Shown here one piece after another: positions 1-11,604 of a stretch of DNA of 64,000 nt; within the stretch, counting starts at the first letter, position 1, and each line of letters begins with the position of its first letter. The notes beneath the pieces are model-generated. The model was not told where the DNA came from, did no database searches, and saw nothing but the letters and a program-made list of their open reading frames with translations. A program made the translations under genes and the position numbers. Origin of the DNA: Glandiceps talaboti (Eukaryota > Hemichordata > Enteropneusta > Spengelidae); assembly GCF_964340395.1 (NCBI RefSeq), contig NC_135560.1, positions 372,001 through 436,000 on the forward strand, given 5' to 3'.

Positions 1-1350
1 AGGACTAGTAGTATTTCTACTGGTCTGAGACTGACTAAAGCCCTATAGGACTAGCAGTATTTCTACTGGTCTGACAGTGACCAATGCCTTATAGTACAAG
101 CAATATTTCTACTGGTCTGAGACTGACTAATGCCCTATAGGACTAGCAATATTTCTACTGGTCTGAGACTGACCAATGCCCTGTAGGACTAGTAGTATTT
201 CTACTGGTCTGACACTGACCAATGCACTATAGGACTAGCAGTATTTCTACTGGTCTGAGACTGACTAAAGCCCTATAGGACTAGCAGTATTTCTACTGGT
301 CTGACAGTGACCAATGCCGTATAGGACTAGCAATATTTCTACTGGTCTGAGACTGACTAACGCCCTATAGGACTAGCAGTATTTCTACTGGTCTGACAGT
401 GACCAATGCCTTATAGGACTAGCAGTATTGCTACTGGTCTGAGACTGACCAATGCCCTGTAGGACTAGTAGTATTTCTACTGGTCTGACACTGACCAATG
501 CCCTATAGGACTAGTAGTATTTCTACTCGTCTGAGACTGACCAATGCCCTGTAGGACTAGTGGTATTTCTACTGGTCTGACACTGACCAATGCCCTGTAG
601 GACTAGTGGTATTTCTACTGAGCTGACACTGACCAATGCCCTATAGGACTAGTAGTATTTCTACTGGTCTGAGACTGACGAATGCCCTATACGACTAGTG
701 GTATTTCTACTGGTCTGAGACTGTCCAATGCCCTATAGGACTAGCAATATTTCTACTGGTCTGAGACTGACTAATGCCCTATAGGACTAGTAATATTTAT
801 ACTGGTCTAACAGTGACTAATGCCCTATAGGACTAGCAATATTTCTACTGGTCTGAGACTGACTAATGCCCTATAGGACTAGCAGTATTTCTACTGGTCT
901 AACAGTGACTAATGCCCTATAGGACTAGTGGTATTTCTACTGGTCTGAGACTGACCAATGCCCTATGGGACTAGTAGTATTTCTACTGGTCTAACACTGA
1001 CTAATGCCCTATAGGACTAGTGGTATTTCTACTGGTCTGAGACTGACTAATGCCCTATAGGACTAGCAGTATTTCTACTGGTCTGAGACTGTCCAGTGCC
1101 CTATAGGACTAGTAATATTTCTACTGGTCTGACACTGACAAATGCCCTATAGGACTAGCAGTATTTCTACTGGTCTGAGACTGACTAATGCCCTATAGGA
1201 CTAGCAGTATATCTACTGGTCTGAAACTGTCCAATGCCCTATAGGACTAGTAATATTTCTACTGGTCTGAGACTGACAAATGCCCTATAGGACTAGCAAT
1301 ATTTCTACTGGTCTGAGACTGACTAATGCCCTATAGGACTAGCAGTATTT
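1..1350. repeat. 46-bp minisatellite, ~29 copies
   Basis: Head-to-tail units of 46 bp run from the window edge to the PNGase splice acceptor. Each unit begins AGGACTAG and ends near GCCCTAT. Each carries an imperfect 9-bp inverted repeat (GACTAGTAG / CTACTGGTC) around a 5-nt loop, so single-stranded DNA or RNA could fold into a series of hairpins. Units differ by a few substitutions (AGTAGT/AGCAAT/AGTGGT; GAGACTGAC/CACTGAC). The last unit is cut off inside TATTTCTA and runs straight into the pyrimidine tract of the acceptor at 1370. The array continues left of the window. Confidence 0.95.
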
Positions 1351-1370
1351 CTATTTTGTTTTGATGACAG

Positions 1371-1542
1371 CTATTCCATTTTGTGATTACACTTACAGGC
1401 TAACCATAGGTAAAGTCACAGCTACATTCCAAACCACACCGTCAGATAACTTTTACTTTGGAATAGATGGAAAAGGCAAGTTGGCAGAAATTGGATGGCT
1501 GTTGTACCCATCATTTGAATTCTTAGGATGGCAGGCACAATG
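1371..1542 (+). CDS. PNGase F-like gene, internal exon (first in window)
   Basis: This exon of about 57 codons follows an acceptor with a pyrimidine tract ending GATGACAG and precedes a strong donor (TG|GTAAGT). It begins with the last two bases of a codon and ends two bases into a Trp codon, completed by the G that opens the exon at 8173. The translation starts IPFCDYTYRL, has FYFGIDGKGK in the middle and ends GWQAQW. This part precedes the recognisable N-glycanase N domain and I cannot assign it to a named domain. It belongs to the gene because of the phase match and because no other gene is nearby. The acceptor is fused to the end of the 46-bp minisatellite. Confidence 0.7.
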
Positions 1543-4346
1543 GTAAGTTGCCATGACAATAAATGACTTTGTAACTTGACAGATTATACGAGTTCTACCC
1601 CATTACTGATAAATGATTAACATCATTCTCCAATTCTACCTAATTCACAATCCACAGTCTTAGACTACTCTGTACATGCTACGTATTTGATCTGTTCTGC
1701 ACTTAATGAATCATTTGCTTTCACTATGCACAAAATACTTAGAGCAGAGTTAACAGATCCAAATTCGCATGTGCCATGTACACATGTTTGTTAATTCTGG
1801 TATGCACTGATCATTTGCTTTGCATATTTCAAACACTGATATAGCCATTTAAAACCTGAGAGAACTCTGCTTGAAACTGTTTTAAACTACTATTATTAGC
1901 ATAAGGACTGTTTTTACACATATTAATCACTTTCAATAGTTACAAGAATTTAAGTATTTTATGGCATTCATTAAATTCTATTATCACATAGGTTGCTGTT
2001 TAACCAGATTATATTGTGTAATGCTAACACTCAAGTATTAACCATTTTGTCCTTGTAACACGGCTGTTCATTGCCATAGACACTAGAGAAATCTAATCAA
2101 TGTGGAACCTTGTATGTGCACATGCGCCCATATGCCCAATTTATAACGATCAAATTGGCGAGGGATGTATAGTAGATGAATTAGTATGTAAAAATACCTG
2201 GTTTTTGTTCGCCTTCTTTATCTGATCGTCGAGATCGTTCCCTTATGGAATTGGGTGCAAATAGTGAATTGTCACATTGTATCAATAAACATTTCTTAAG
2301 CCAAATTGTTCAAGATTTCTGTAAATTTGTGCATGTCAGGCTATTTTTTCATTGATTTTAAGAAGTGTGTATCACAATGACAGTGTTGAATGAGAAATTT
2401 GACTACATTTATACATAGATCAGCAACTATGCAGTTTGTTCAGCGCCGACAGTGGGATGCCGTACATGTCATACATTGCCTCACATGAGAATGACACCAT
2501 TTCATTATCAGATGTTTTTCAATTATTAGATTATCAAGTGGGTCCGATATTTCTACCCCATAAGTTAGTTTTTAAATGTTCTTTTGATTTACCATGAAAA
2601 TTTTGTTCTCCAAACTAGCAAATTTCAACAATATATTTTTGTGTACCATGACCGAATGACCCTATAGTGACCTCCACTGAATAATTTGGGAAGTGGCCAT
2701 GCGATATTTACATATTAAAGTTGTCCTTTTCGATAATTGGAGAAGGGACGAGAAACATTTCAATAGAAATACATAAATATTTGCTACATGTAAAATTGGA
2801 TCTAAATGTTTCAGTTATGATTTCTTGTATGTGAATGTGTGAAATATGAGGTGAAAATATACATAAACAATAAGCAACGTTTGCATGCAATACATACATA
2901 ATCTGAGTCTGTACCAACTCATATATAACCCTACATGAATTCTCAGTCTAGTCCAAATCATAGCAAGTTTATTTTTTTTAAATAACTGTTTGGGAAGTGT
3001 GATACCCAATAGAAAAATACATGTCTTACAACATGGTCAATCTGAGTCATATTTTGGTTCCATGTGCAAATTGTTGTTGTTGTTGTGTGTGTCAGCATCA
3101 CCTTTTTTCAGATCATTACATTAGTGTGTCCATATTACATGTAAAATTCATGCTGATTGCATGTGTACATGTATTATCACAATTAGTAGTATTAAAAGTG
3201 TGACATCACTAGCACTTTCAGTGCACACCATGCAACAAACAAATAACTTGCTAATACATGGTATTTACATTTACAGCTTTTATTTCAATGGCTAAATTTA
3301 TAAAACCAGTGAGTCTCCGATAACACGACCGACCCTAGTTTAAGCTTCAGACCTTTTTTTCATGTTTGGAATAAGGCAAAATGGTATGACTTTACTGATA
3401 TTTCCATGTCAACCTTCAGGCTTCATGCCTTTCCCTTATCTGTAGTCACTTTTATGAAATCATACTCCAGAGAGAGAAACTAGGTCATTTTAGATGACAG
3501 GGTACAGTCTGCATAACGTGTTCATCTACTTAACTTACAAAGGTCTTCATTTACTTTTACACCTCACCAAACTCTCACTGATTGCAAAGCATGGTGACCA
3601 ATAAGTATCTTATCTCTCAGGGTCACTGTATTCTAAACCATCTATCCCATTTTCTATAATCATGTTATCGGAAACAAACACTTTTGTTTTGTATTTTGCC
3701 TTAAAAGATTGTTCATTTATGAGTATTTATAAGTAGTGAAAGCTGTGTTGGGATCGAGTGATAAATTGATTATTCCCGCAGCTCCAACTATTCTTCATAC
3801 GTGCAGACTTTCCATGCACAGCGAGTTAACTATTGTGTTTGTCTGTTTGTGAACGATTGCCATTTCGTTACTCCAGTGATTTCATCACTCCAGTGTAAAT
3901 TGCTGTGAAAACCCTTTTAAAATTATATCATGAGTTCATATTACTGCCAGTCGGGAAGCTAGACAATGTTTGTGTGTATGTGAAGTATGTTGTCATGTCA
4001 ATTTTTGACACTGGACTGATAAATATGAATGGAAGCATAAAATATATACTTATTCTCAAAGAATAACTACTCTGTTTTGGTTCTAAAATGACAGAAAATA
4101 TCTTAGCCATATGATTAATATAAGTAAGTGACACCACTGACAGGCGTAAATGATCTGTTTTGGATGTGATTTAAACAATGGCCCACAGGTGACACAGGAA
4201 CAATAAATTTGTGGAATAAATAATTGATTTTTGAGAGCAAAATATTTAATACAAGGATAAAACTTTTCTTTCACAGGAAAAGAAATTAACATTTCTATAA
4301 CAAAACTTTCTTTTTACAGTGCAGAAAATTAATTTGCAAAAGGAGA
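1543..4346 (+). other. Intron sequence, nothing recognised
   Basis: AT-rich sequence between the exon at 1542 and the first repeat at 4347. I see no long frame, no splice-bounded homologous exon, no tandem array and no repeat shared with the rest of the window. Confidence 0.6.
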
Positions 4347-4445
4347 TTTTTAGCACAACTGAACTTCTAAGATTCAGTTGAGCTATATAGGCATGGCAAA
4401 GTGTGTGTGTGTATACAACTTAGAGTGTACATGCAAAGGTTCATA
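4347..4445 (+). repeat. T-family element, left-end fragment
   Basis: Begins TTTAGCACAACTGAAC and continues with a diverged GGTTCAGTAGTGCTATA-type palindrome and a GT run, as in the fuller copies at 19977 and 50487. It is broken off at 4446 by the C-family element. Confidence 0.75.
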
Positions 4446-6023
4446 ATTAGCTCCGCTGTCAGCGAAAGCTGAAAGCGTAGCTTTAGGTATAGGTATAGGT
4501 TTGTATAGAGTATAGAGTATAAGTGAATCATAGGTGTCCGTCAACTTTTTTTATTTTCATCATCTTCTCCAAAAGTAACAGTCAGAATACTTCGATATTT
4601 GGTGTGCATGTTCCCTGGGGGGCTATTCAGATTTGTTCATGCCAAATTGATCTGTGCCATTTTCAATTTTTTATGATTTTTTTTCTTCAAAAATGATATT
4701 TTCATCATCTCCTCAATTACTACTTGTCAGATTGCTTTGATATCTGGTGTGTTGATGCGTAGAGGGTAGCTTACTCAGATTTGTTAATTTCAAGTCAGCG
4801 CATCTTCTTTTCTATTTTTGATGAATTTTTTTTGTAATTTGAAGAAAAAATAATATGTTAATTAGCATTATGGCCGACGCCATATTGGAAATCAGTCCAC
4901 AAGACTTTAAGTAAACTGCCACTTTTCAAAAGACACTATTGTCATATTGACATCAAACAAGCAATGTAATATGTGCTACAGTCATAATTCTATGCATTGT
5001 GCGCCCAAATGACATGTGTTTGTTCGAAACAGGGTTGTAAACTTCAAATCCAAATTCTGCACCCTTCTACATAGTCAGCCTATCCGCAACACCCTCATTT
5101 GCATGCATCGTGTGCATCTGATCTATCCTGATCCTTCAGATCGCTTTGAATGGCTGCTCACGGGCCTTATTTTTGGGTATTTTCAACTCGCCGTAACTTT
5201 CACTAGAGTCCACCATTTTAAATACTGTAAACGCCTAAACCTCAACTGACATCTCTTCTTTCGTGCCAGCAAAATATATTTTGGCATTACATTTAGGAGT
5301 ACCGATTTTCCGACGAATTCGGGACACATACTTGAGGCTCTGAAATTTCGACCCGGTTTTTCGCGCATAATTTCCTCAATACGAACCGGGAAGTTTACAA
5401 ATATCACAAAAAGGTGGATTTTTATGTGTTTTAAATAACCGTGGCAAGTAAATTTAGTAGGATCGTTGTGTAACGGTCTGTTCAAGAATTTTCGGTAGAA
5501 AACGACTGATTTGACCTGGCAGCTGAAGCTGACCTCGTTTGAACGGGCAATTTTCCATAGCAAGCAGCAATGCAATGGTACTCACTAAAATCGCACTTCA
5601 GACCCACTATAAAAGTTTGGTGTTTGGAGTGACGGTGAACCAGAATGAAGACAACTCGCGTAAGGAAGGCATGCCAAGGCATGCGGTTGAAGTTATGCAA
5701 GAGCAGTCTCACTGCGGACTGTGTGAATCGACCAAACTTTGTTTATATTGGCCGACAGTTTACATGTAAACGACATGAAAGTGTCTTGCCATTTCCAAAA
5801 TGCAATTATTTGGCAAGTAAAAATAATTAAAATAATTACAACTTTAATTTGGCTTCAGACTTTGCATTATGTTTTTCGTATCTTTCCCCGTTTGACATGT
5901 AAATCTGAAAAGGTTCTCTCTGGTCATGTCAGTGATCATACCGGGACTTCTTTGAGTAAGCGTGAGGTGAGGCATGTTGAGGATATTTTGTTGAGAATGA
6001 TAAATATTGCAATATGTCAAGTA
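4446..6023 (+). mobile_element. C-family element, copy 1 (3' truncated)
   Basis: Starts TTAGCTCCGCTGTCAGCG, followed by a GCTGAAAGC hairpin and GGTATA repeats. The ~1.5 kb body recurs at 27713-30668 (same strand), 31749-34343 (reverse) and 34550-35713. It has no convincing coding region; the short frames in it are not conserved. It keeps the uninterrupted sequence around TAGAG (5204-5208) where copy 2 has a 1.6-kb insertion. Probably a non-autonomous DNA transposon. Confidence 0.75.
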
Positions 6024-6147
6024 CACTCATTCTATCAACACCAGACTATCTAGTTAGAATGTCACACTTATTCTATCAAGACCAGACTATCTAGTTAGAA
6101 TGTCACACTCATTCTATCAAGACCAGACTATCTAGTTAGAATGTCAC
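6024..6147 (+). repeat. Three 41-bp tandem units
   Basis: Three nearly identical units starting CACTCATTCTATCAA at 6024, 6065 and 6106, directly after the C-family element. Confidence 0.9.
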
Positions 6148-6159
6148 CATGAACACCAG

Positions 6160-6600
6160 ACTAATAACTTAATAACTTTTCAACATTTTAAGCATAGTAA
6201 TTAAGTTTAATTAATATGTAGCAAAAGAATGCTTAGGAATAAAAAATAATGTTCTAAATTTTGTATAAAAATGAACTAACAACTAAATTAAGCATGTGGT
6301 GTGAAAAACACTTTTCACTGTCAAAGTGTCAATAACTTGGGTAATCAGTGTGTATGATGAGTTTTAGTATGTAAATTTCTTTTGTCATACCTATTCAAAT
6401 AAATCTATATCTTTGGCAAAGTCATAACAGGTGCATATATTTTCCTTAGTTTCGTCGCAAATATTCTTCATTTCATGTCTTTCAAGAAAATCTGCTGACA
6501 AATTCCTAAAATTGCTACTCCTTCTACAATAAATCACTGATACCAGAACCGATGAAAATTGGTATTCAGAAACTCATCAATGGCAATTCTACACTTGCCA
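6160..6600 (+). repeat. Dispersed repeat, inverted partner at 39243-39660
   Basis: About 430 bp that recurs in reverse complement at 39243-39660, including the stretch around CAGGTGCATATATTTTCCTT. No coding frame was seen. Confidence 0.8.
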
Positions 6601-6639
6601 AATGGAAAAAATGTTTTTACAAATGATTGCATCAGAGAT

Positions 6640-7460
6640 GTGGGTTTTGGGTCAAAAAATGGGATTTTTGGTGAAAAAACTCTGAAAGTACTGGGCAGAT
6701 TGCCATGAAATTTGGTGGGAACATTCTTAGGGGTGCGTAAATTAAGATTTGTTCATGAAATGATGATTCCCTTAGAAATATGCAATTTAGGGTTAAAATG
6801 TGTCTTTTTGGTCAAAAACATATGATTCCAAAACTACTCAGCAGATTGGGCTGAAATTTAACAGGGATGCATCTGTGGGTGTATAGATGAAGATATATTA
6901 CGCATATAATGATCTCATCAGTAATCTGCAAATTAGGTGTACAAATGTGAATTTTGGTCAAAAATTTGTCTCAAAAAGTACTTGGTCAATGAGACTGAAA
7001 TGTTCTACTAGTGTTTTTCTGCAGATGTTCATCAAAATATTTTGACACAATGGGCCTTAGCAACCATGACCATGCCCATAGCAACAGCCAAACGGTCATG
7101 TATGTCTCAAAGATAACAACAGGGATTAATAGACAATTGAATAATTATTCAAAAACAGTATGTAAATTTGAATAGCAAGAAGACTATATTGCTAGGATAA
7201 CAGGAATTGAAAGACAAATGAATAAAACATTTAAAAATGTATGCAAATGTGCCTAGTAACAGGATCACGCCCATAGCAACAGCTAATGATCATGTATATT
7301 GCACAGGAATTCAGGAATCAGAAATTCATACACAAGTGAACAAAAACCTTAAAAAATGTATGCAAATATATCTAACAACAACATTCATTACTGAATCATT
7401 TACAAGTTTACAATACGAATCCAACAACTTGAAACTACTCAATGGTTATTAAGCTAGTGG
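6640..7460 (+). repeat. T-family interior sequence
   Basis: Contains the T-family modules: ACTGGGCAGATTG..GAAATTTGGTGGGAACATT, a second GGGCTGAAATTTAA.. module, then two units of about 110 bp holding CCCATAGCAACAGCCAAA-type sequence. It lacks the terminal TAGCACAACTG motif, so it is a truncated copy. Confidence 0.7.
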
Positions 7461-7654
7461 CATGGTTTAACATGGGTACCTAATTTGTATCATATATATG
7501 TATGTATGCATGAGAGGCCAAGTCTGTCATTCTGCTGGGGAACTAACGAGTTAAACAACCTCAAATTTATGTCACCTAGTGTTATTCCTGGACCTTTTAA
7601 ATGATAAGTTATGATAATTGTGTTAACATCAAACTGAAATTCTTTTGATTTCTA

Positions 7655-7848
7655 CCCCCCCCCCCCCCCCCATTTACTAACAGTCCCTATATTCAATTTT
7701 GAACTCTGCAAATATGTTAATGATATGCAAATTATGTGAATAAAACTGCCCCTTTATTTTATCAAATTTTGTATGTATGTATGTATGTATGTATGTATGT
7801 TAATAATGTACCATTATGTATTTTGTGTGTGTGTGTGTGTGTGTGTGT
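7655..7848. repeat. Simple repeats (poly-C, TATG, GT)
   Basis: A ~16-bp C run near 7656-7671, a (GTAT)n tract near 7771-7801 and a (GT)n tract near 7825-7848. Confidence 0.9.
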
Positions 7849-8172
7849 AAACAGACTTTATAAGAAACTAAATGAGGACTTGTAGATTTCCAAGCAGGAG
7901 TACAGGATATTAACAGTTACCACTAGTCCTGGTCTAGTGTTTTTGACAAGAATTTTTAACCCCTGCAGTATTCTGAGCAACAGTTGAAAACATTATTCTC
8001 TGCTGTGAAATTGAAAGACAATGACAGTAGAGTTTACATACTGATGAGCTGAAAAAGGTTTACAACACCACTTCACATGGTACACCATCTACATACAGAT
8101 TTAGTCTGAAATCACTTTAATGAGATGAAATATGAAAATAATTGTTTGTTCATTTTGTTGTTGTGTCATTAG

Positions 8173-8297
8173 GTTTAATTTTAAAACAGAGCTGTACCAC
8201 AATCTATCAAAAGAAGCCCTAGTGATTGACATATTTAATTACACCATAATGCAAGGAGAAGGAGTTTTGGCAACTGCTAAACTCCCTCAATATGATG
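8173..8297 (+). CDS. PNGase F-like gene, exon 2
   Basis: Acceptor TTGTGTCATTAG, donor G|GTAAGA. Its first base completes the Trp codon from the previous exon, and its last base (G) begins the Glu codon completed at 19386. The protein runs FNFKTELYHN...IFNYTIMQGEG...ATAKLPQYD. The last part leads into the first strands of the N-glycanase N domain. Phase continuity on both sides is the main support. Confidence 0.75.
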
Positions 8298-9136
8298 GTA
8301 AGAAAATTATTTTTTCTGCATGTTTATTTCATGATTTCAATTTGTTTTGTTGTCTCACACTAATAGACTATTAGTGTATTAGTGTGACTATTATATAATG
8401 TCAACTGTTCATTTGAGGGTCAGTCTATGAACTTCTACTGTAAATCTACTCTACACAACAACACAATACAGTTGGTGGGGGTAAAGGTCAACTTTATTTG
8501 TAGTTGACAATAAACAATTATGCTGTACATAGAAATAAATAGAAAGATTTTGCTGCACAATGGATCTATGGTTATAGTAATAAATTTATGTAATATACCA
8601 TGTGACAGCAGCCTCTGTCAAGGGACACATATCATATCATATATTCATAATCACAGTCTCATACATGGATTTAAACTGCAATAACACCTGTGTCTGTTAT
8701 TGTACACCTATAAATCTATTCTACACAACAACACAACACACTGGTTGGGGTAAAGGTCACTCTATTTTTAGTTAACAAAAAACAATTATGCCAAATATCC
8801 CAACCGATCTGAGGAAAAAAACAAGAAAAAACAAAAAAACTAGATATACTAGTCCATGTCATAATAAACTATTTTTCTACTCCTAGAGCCATAGCTTTAA
8901 CTACTTTACATTTGGTTTCCAGATTCATATAACTACTTGATTTCCAGTCACCCTGGTGTTTTATCAATAATGCAGGGATACCTAAACTGAAAGCAAAACT
9001 TGCATCCTGTGTACATAAGGAGTGGCCTGAGTATTTAGATGTATCATATCCACATAAAGTGTCTTTACAAAACTTACATGAAAGGTGTAATTTAAGATTT
9101 GTTCATGACATGTGACATGATGATTCCATCAGTAAT
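8298..9136 (+). other. Intron with dispersed repeat (8550-8700)
   Basis: Holds two diverged direct copies of a GGTAAAGGTCA-containing segment (near 8475 and 8740), and a ~150-bp segment at 8550-8700 (TTTTGCTGCACAATGGAT ... CTCATACATGGATTTAAACT) that recurs at 18965-19120. T-family interior sequence appears at 9080-9136. No coding exon was recognised. Confidence 0.6.
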
Positions 9137-9169
9137 ATTTCATTCATAGTGGATAGAGCCCGTGGAATG

Positions 9170-9315
9170 TAAGAATGCTTACGGACATGTAAAAGATAAT
9201 TTTGATCCTTTACAATTCGCATACATACTTGGACGTTCAACTGATGACGCAATTTGAACTTTTAATACACCGTGTGACTAAGCATCTAGATGCCAAGTCA
9301 TCGAATACAGCTAGA
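9170..9315 (+). pseudogene. Rex1-like LINE reverse transcriptase, 5' fragment
   Basis: Translates as FDPLQFAYILGRSTDDAI, then after a one-base frame shift LLIHRVTKHLDAKSS..NTARVLF. This is the conserved reverse-transcriptase segment just upstream of the first catalytic Asp. The rest of the domain continues at 10443 after a second LINE inserted in opposite orientation. Confidence 0.75.
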
Positions 9316-10451
9316 GTTCTATTTATTTATTTATTTATTTATTTATTTATTCAGGTAAACCAACGGGCATAAAGCCCATTTACAGGCACCTTTAGAAACA
9401 AATAAGGAAAAACAAGCACTAAAAAGATAAAACAAGGGGTAGCAATAACAGAAAGAAGTGACATGACAAAAAAGGCAAACACAGAAATAAAAACAACAAA
9501 ACAGGAAAAATTATTAAAAACACGCAGCCTGAACCACACACCGAAAGACGGAAACAGGACTAAATAAATCTATGTTTGGATTTGCTTTAAAAACGTCATT
9601 ACAAGTGGTTAAACATCTTAAAATTGGGGAATATTTTCTCAGATTTACTCTGGAGGCACTGATGCGAAAGATATGGTTATTACGTAGCTGTCTGCTCTGT
9701 ACATTAAAACAAACCTTGTACAAAATGGATGGACAATTATAGCATGAATTGACCAGTTTGTAAACAAAAATAGCATCTAAAAACTTTCGCCTCCTCACCA
9801 GTGGGGGAAGCTTAAACCTAGCACATAGTGAATCATAATCTGTTGAAGTATATTGCACATTTGATTTAAAACATAAAATTTTTATAAATTTCTGCTGTAC
9901 ATGTTCGATTTTATCAATTTGAGTTACTTGCCATGGTGACCAAATTACACTGCAGTACTCAAGATGGCTTCTAACATGGGTCACATATAAAGATCTAATG
10001 TAGAAATGTTGGAAACCCATCATTCTAAAAGCTTTCCTGACAATACTATCAATATGGGTGCTGAAAGACATCTGTGAAGAAAGTAGAATACCAAGATCTT
10101 TGATACTATGAACACGAACAAGGGGACCATCAGCAATACTGTAATTGTATGTAATCAGTTTCTTTTTGTTACTAAATGTAATTACATTACACTTCCCCAC
10201 ATTGAGCTTCAATTTCCATGTATTACACCATTTGTAGACATTATTAATGTCTGTTTGAAGAGAAATACAATCATCTTGTGTTCTAACTATGCGATATATT
10301 TTGGCATCGTCAGCATACATTGAGCACAATGATGACCCATGACTGTTGACAATGTCTGGCATATCATTGACGAACAGAATAAACAAAAGTGGCCCAATCA
10401 GGGAACCTTGAGGCACACCTTTTATTTATAACTTCACGTTGTGTTCTATTT
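9316..10451 (-). mobile_element. Jockey/CR1-type LINE inserted into the Rex1 copy
   Basis: A 5'-truncated non-LTR element in reverse orientation. Its 3' end is a (TAAA)n tail (plus-strand ATTTATTT.. at 9321-9350). The flanking 9-bp duplication GTTCTATTT occurs at 9316-9324 and 10443-10451. The body is the coding region described separately. The duplication and tail together indicate target-primed reverse transcription into the older element. Confidence 0.8.
9514..10416 (-). CDS. LINE reverse transcriptase, C-terminal part (partial)
   Basis: A 300-residue open frame, the C-terminal portion of a non-LTR reverse transcriptase that would copy the element RNA at nicked chromosomal DNA. Visible in order: the PQGS..GPLLFILFVND motif at the start, the catalytic YADD box (~35), the thumb-region motif KDLGILLSSQMSFSTHI (~108), then the connection segment with CSVIWSP and a typical C-terminal region with RRRKFLDAIFVYKL. 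The N-terminal endonuclease and the first catalytic Asp are missing through 5' truncation, so no autonomous activity is possible from this copy. The frame is intact, suggesting a recent insertion. Start codon assignment is nominal. Confidence 0.85.
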   Translation of the reverse strand: MPQGSLIGPLLFILFVNDMPDIVNSHGSSLCSMYADDAKIYRIVRTQDDCISLQTDINNVYKWCNTWKLKLNVGKCNVITFSNKKKLITYNYSIADGPLVRVHSIKDLGILLSSQMSFSTHIDSIVRKAFRMMGFQHFYIRSLYVTHVRSHLEYCSVIWSPWQVTQIDKIEHVQQKFIKILCFKSNVQYTSTDYDSLCARFKLPPLVRRRKFLDAIFVYKLVNSCYNCPSILYKVCFNVQSRQLRNNHIFRISASRVNLRKYSPILRCLTTCNDVFKANPNIDLFSPVSVFRCVVQAACF

Positions 10452-11514
10452 TGGAGGTAAGATGAAAGCCAGGACATTTATCGATTATTCCTCAGCATTC
10501 AATACTATTCAACCCCAACTTATGCTTAATAAACTGAATGCACTCAATGTACAGGCATACTTGCAATTATGGATCTTAGATTACCTCATCGAAAGATCAC
10601 AATATGTCTGCACTAAGTATGGTGTATCCGACATAATAACAGTTAATACAGGTGCACCACAGGGCTGTGTGCTGTCACCAGTTCTGTTTGTACTTTACAC
10701 AAATGATTTGGCATGGGACACTAATGGCGCGATGATTAAAAAATATGCAGATGATACAGCTGTTGTCGGATTTATATCAAATGATGATGACAGTGAGTAT
10801 GTGGAGTACTGTATCGAGTTTGTCAACACCTGGTGTAAAGATAACTACCTTGATCTTAATGTGCCAAAAACAAAAGAATTACTTTTTGACTTCCGACGGA
10901 ATAAAGCAGAAAAACAACCTGTTGAAATTAACAATATGCAAGTCGAAAGAACATCAGTATATAGATATCTTGGTTGTATGGTTGATGATAAATTGTCCTT
11001 TGCACAACATGTGGACAATCAGCTCAAAAAAGTAAATAAAAGGTTGTTTTTCGCAAGGTCCATGAGGATATTAAATGTTAGCTCGAATGTCATTTCTTTG
11101 TTCTACAATTCAACTATTTATACAGTCCTCAGTTATGCGAACATTGCATTCTGTGATATGCTGCCTACCTATCTTAAACATGATCTAAACCGTCCTTGGA
11201 ACATATGCAGAAAATTAGTTAATAATGAATTCTATGAACTATCTGATAACTCTGCATTGTATAAACACAAATCGTTTAAGACTGCTACAAAAATTATCAG
11301 AGATTCAACACATCCACTACATACAGAATATGAATATCTACCAAGTGGTCGTCGCCTCAGAGTACCACATGCACGTACAGATTTAAGTACAGCTTTGTTC
11401 CAAGATCTATTCATCTCATCAATAACATGTAACCGCTACTGTCTGTATGTATTTATATGTATTGTAATCCTAACTTTACTTTTCATGGATTATGTATTTA
11501 AGTTAATGTAAGCT
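10443..11514 (+). CDS. Rex1-like LINE reverse transcriptase, C-terminal part (partial)
   Basis: The open frame continues the reverse transcriptase begun at 9170-9315. It holds FIDYSSAFNTIQ (first catalytic Asp), the GAPQGCVLSPVLF primer-grip region, KKYADDTAVVG (YADD box) and the RYLGCMVDDKLSF thumb motif. Further down are the C-terminal SDNSALYKHKS.. stretch and the TATKIIRDSTHPLH..YLPSGRR motif characteristic of the Rex1/Babar clade. A hydrophobic stretch near the end is probably incidental. The TGA-free run ends at 11511, about 75 bp before a (TTA)n tail. A short segment (10452-10472) between the target duplication and FIDYSS does not match the family. A minus-strand relic of a similar element is at 18040-18511. 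Confidence 0.85.
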
Positions 11515-11583
11515 GTGTGGATATGTAGTTTGTTTGTTTTCTGTCAATGCAACTAAAATTTCATGATCGACATGACGAATAAA

Positions 11584-11604
11584 GTTATTATTATTATTAT
11601 TATT
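11584..11604 (+). repeat. (TTA)n LINE tail, split by an S element
   Basis: The ATT-repeat 3' tail of the Rex1-like LINE. Further ATT units resume after the S element at 12281-12310. Confidence 0.85.

Noticed and set aside
1-1350. CRISPR-like array (46-bp repeats)
   Set aside because: Contiguous repeats with no spacers, in an intron of a eukaryotic gene. The same applies to the 35-, 45-, 57- and 66-bp arrays.
5183-5830. Overlapping 76-130 codon frames in the C element
   Set aside because: Frames are broken differently in copies 2, 3 and 4; no family motif.
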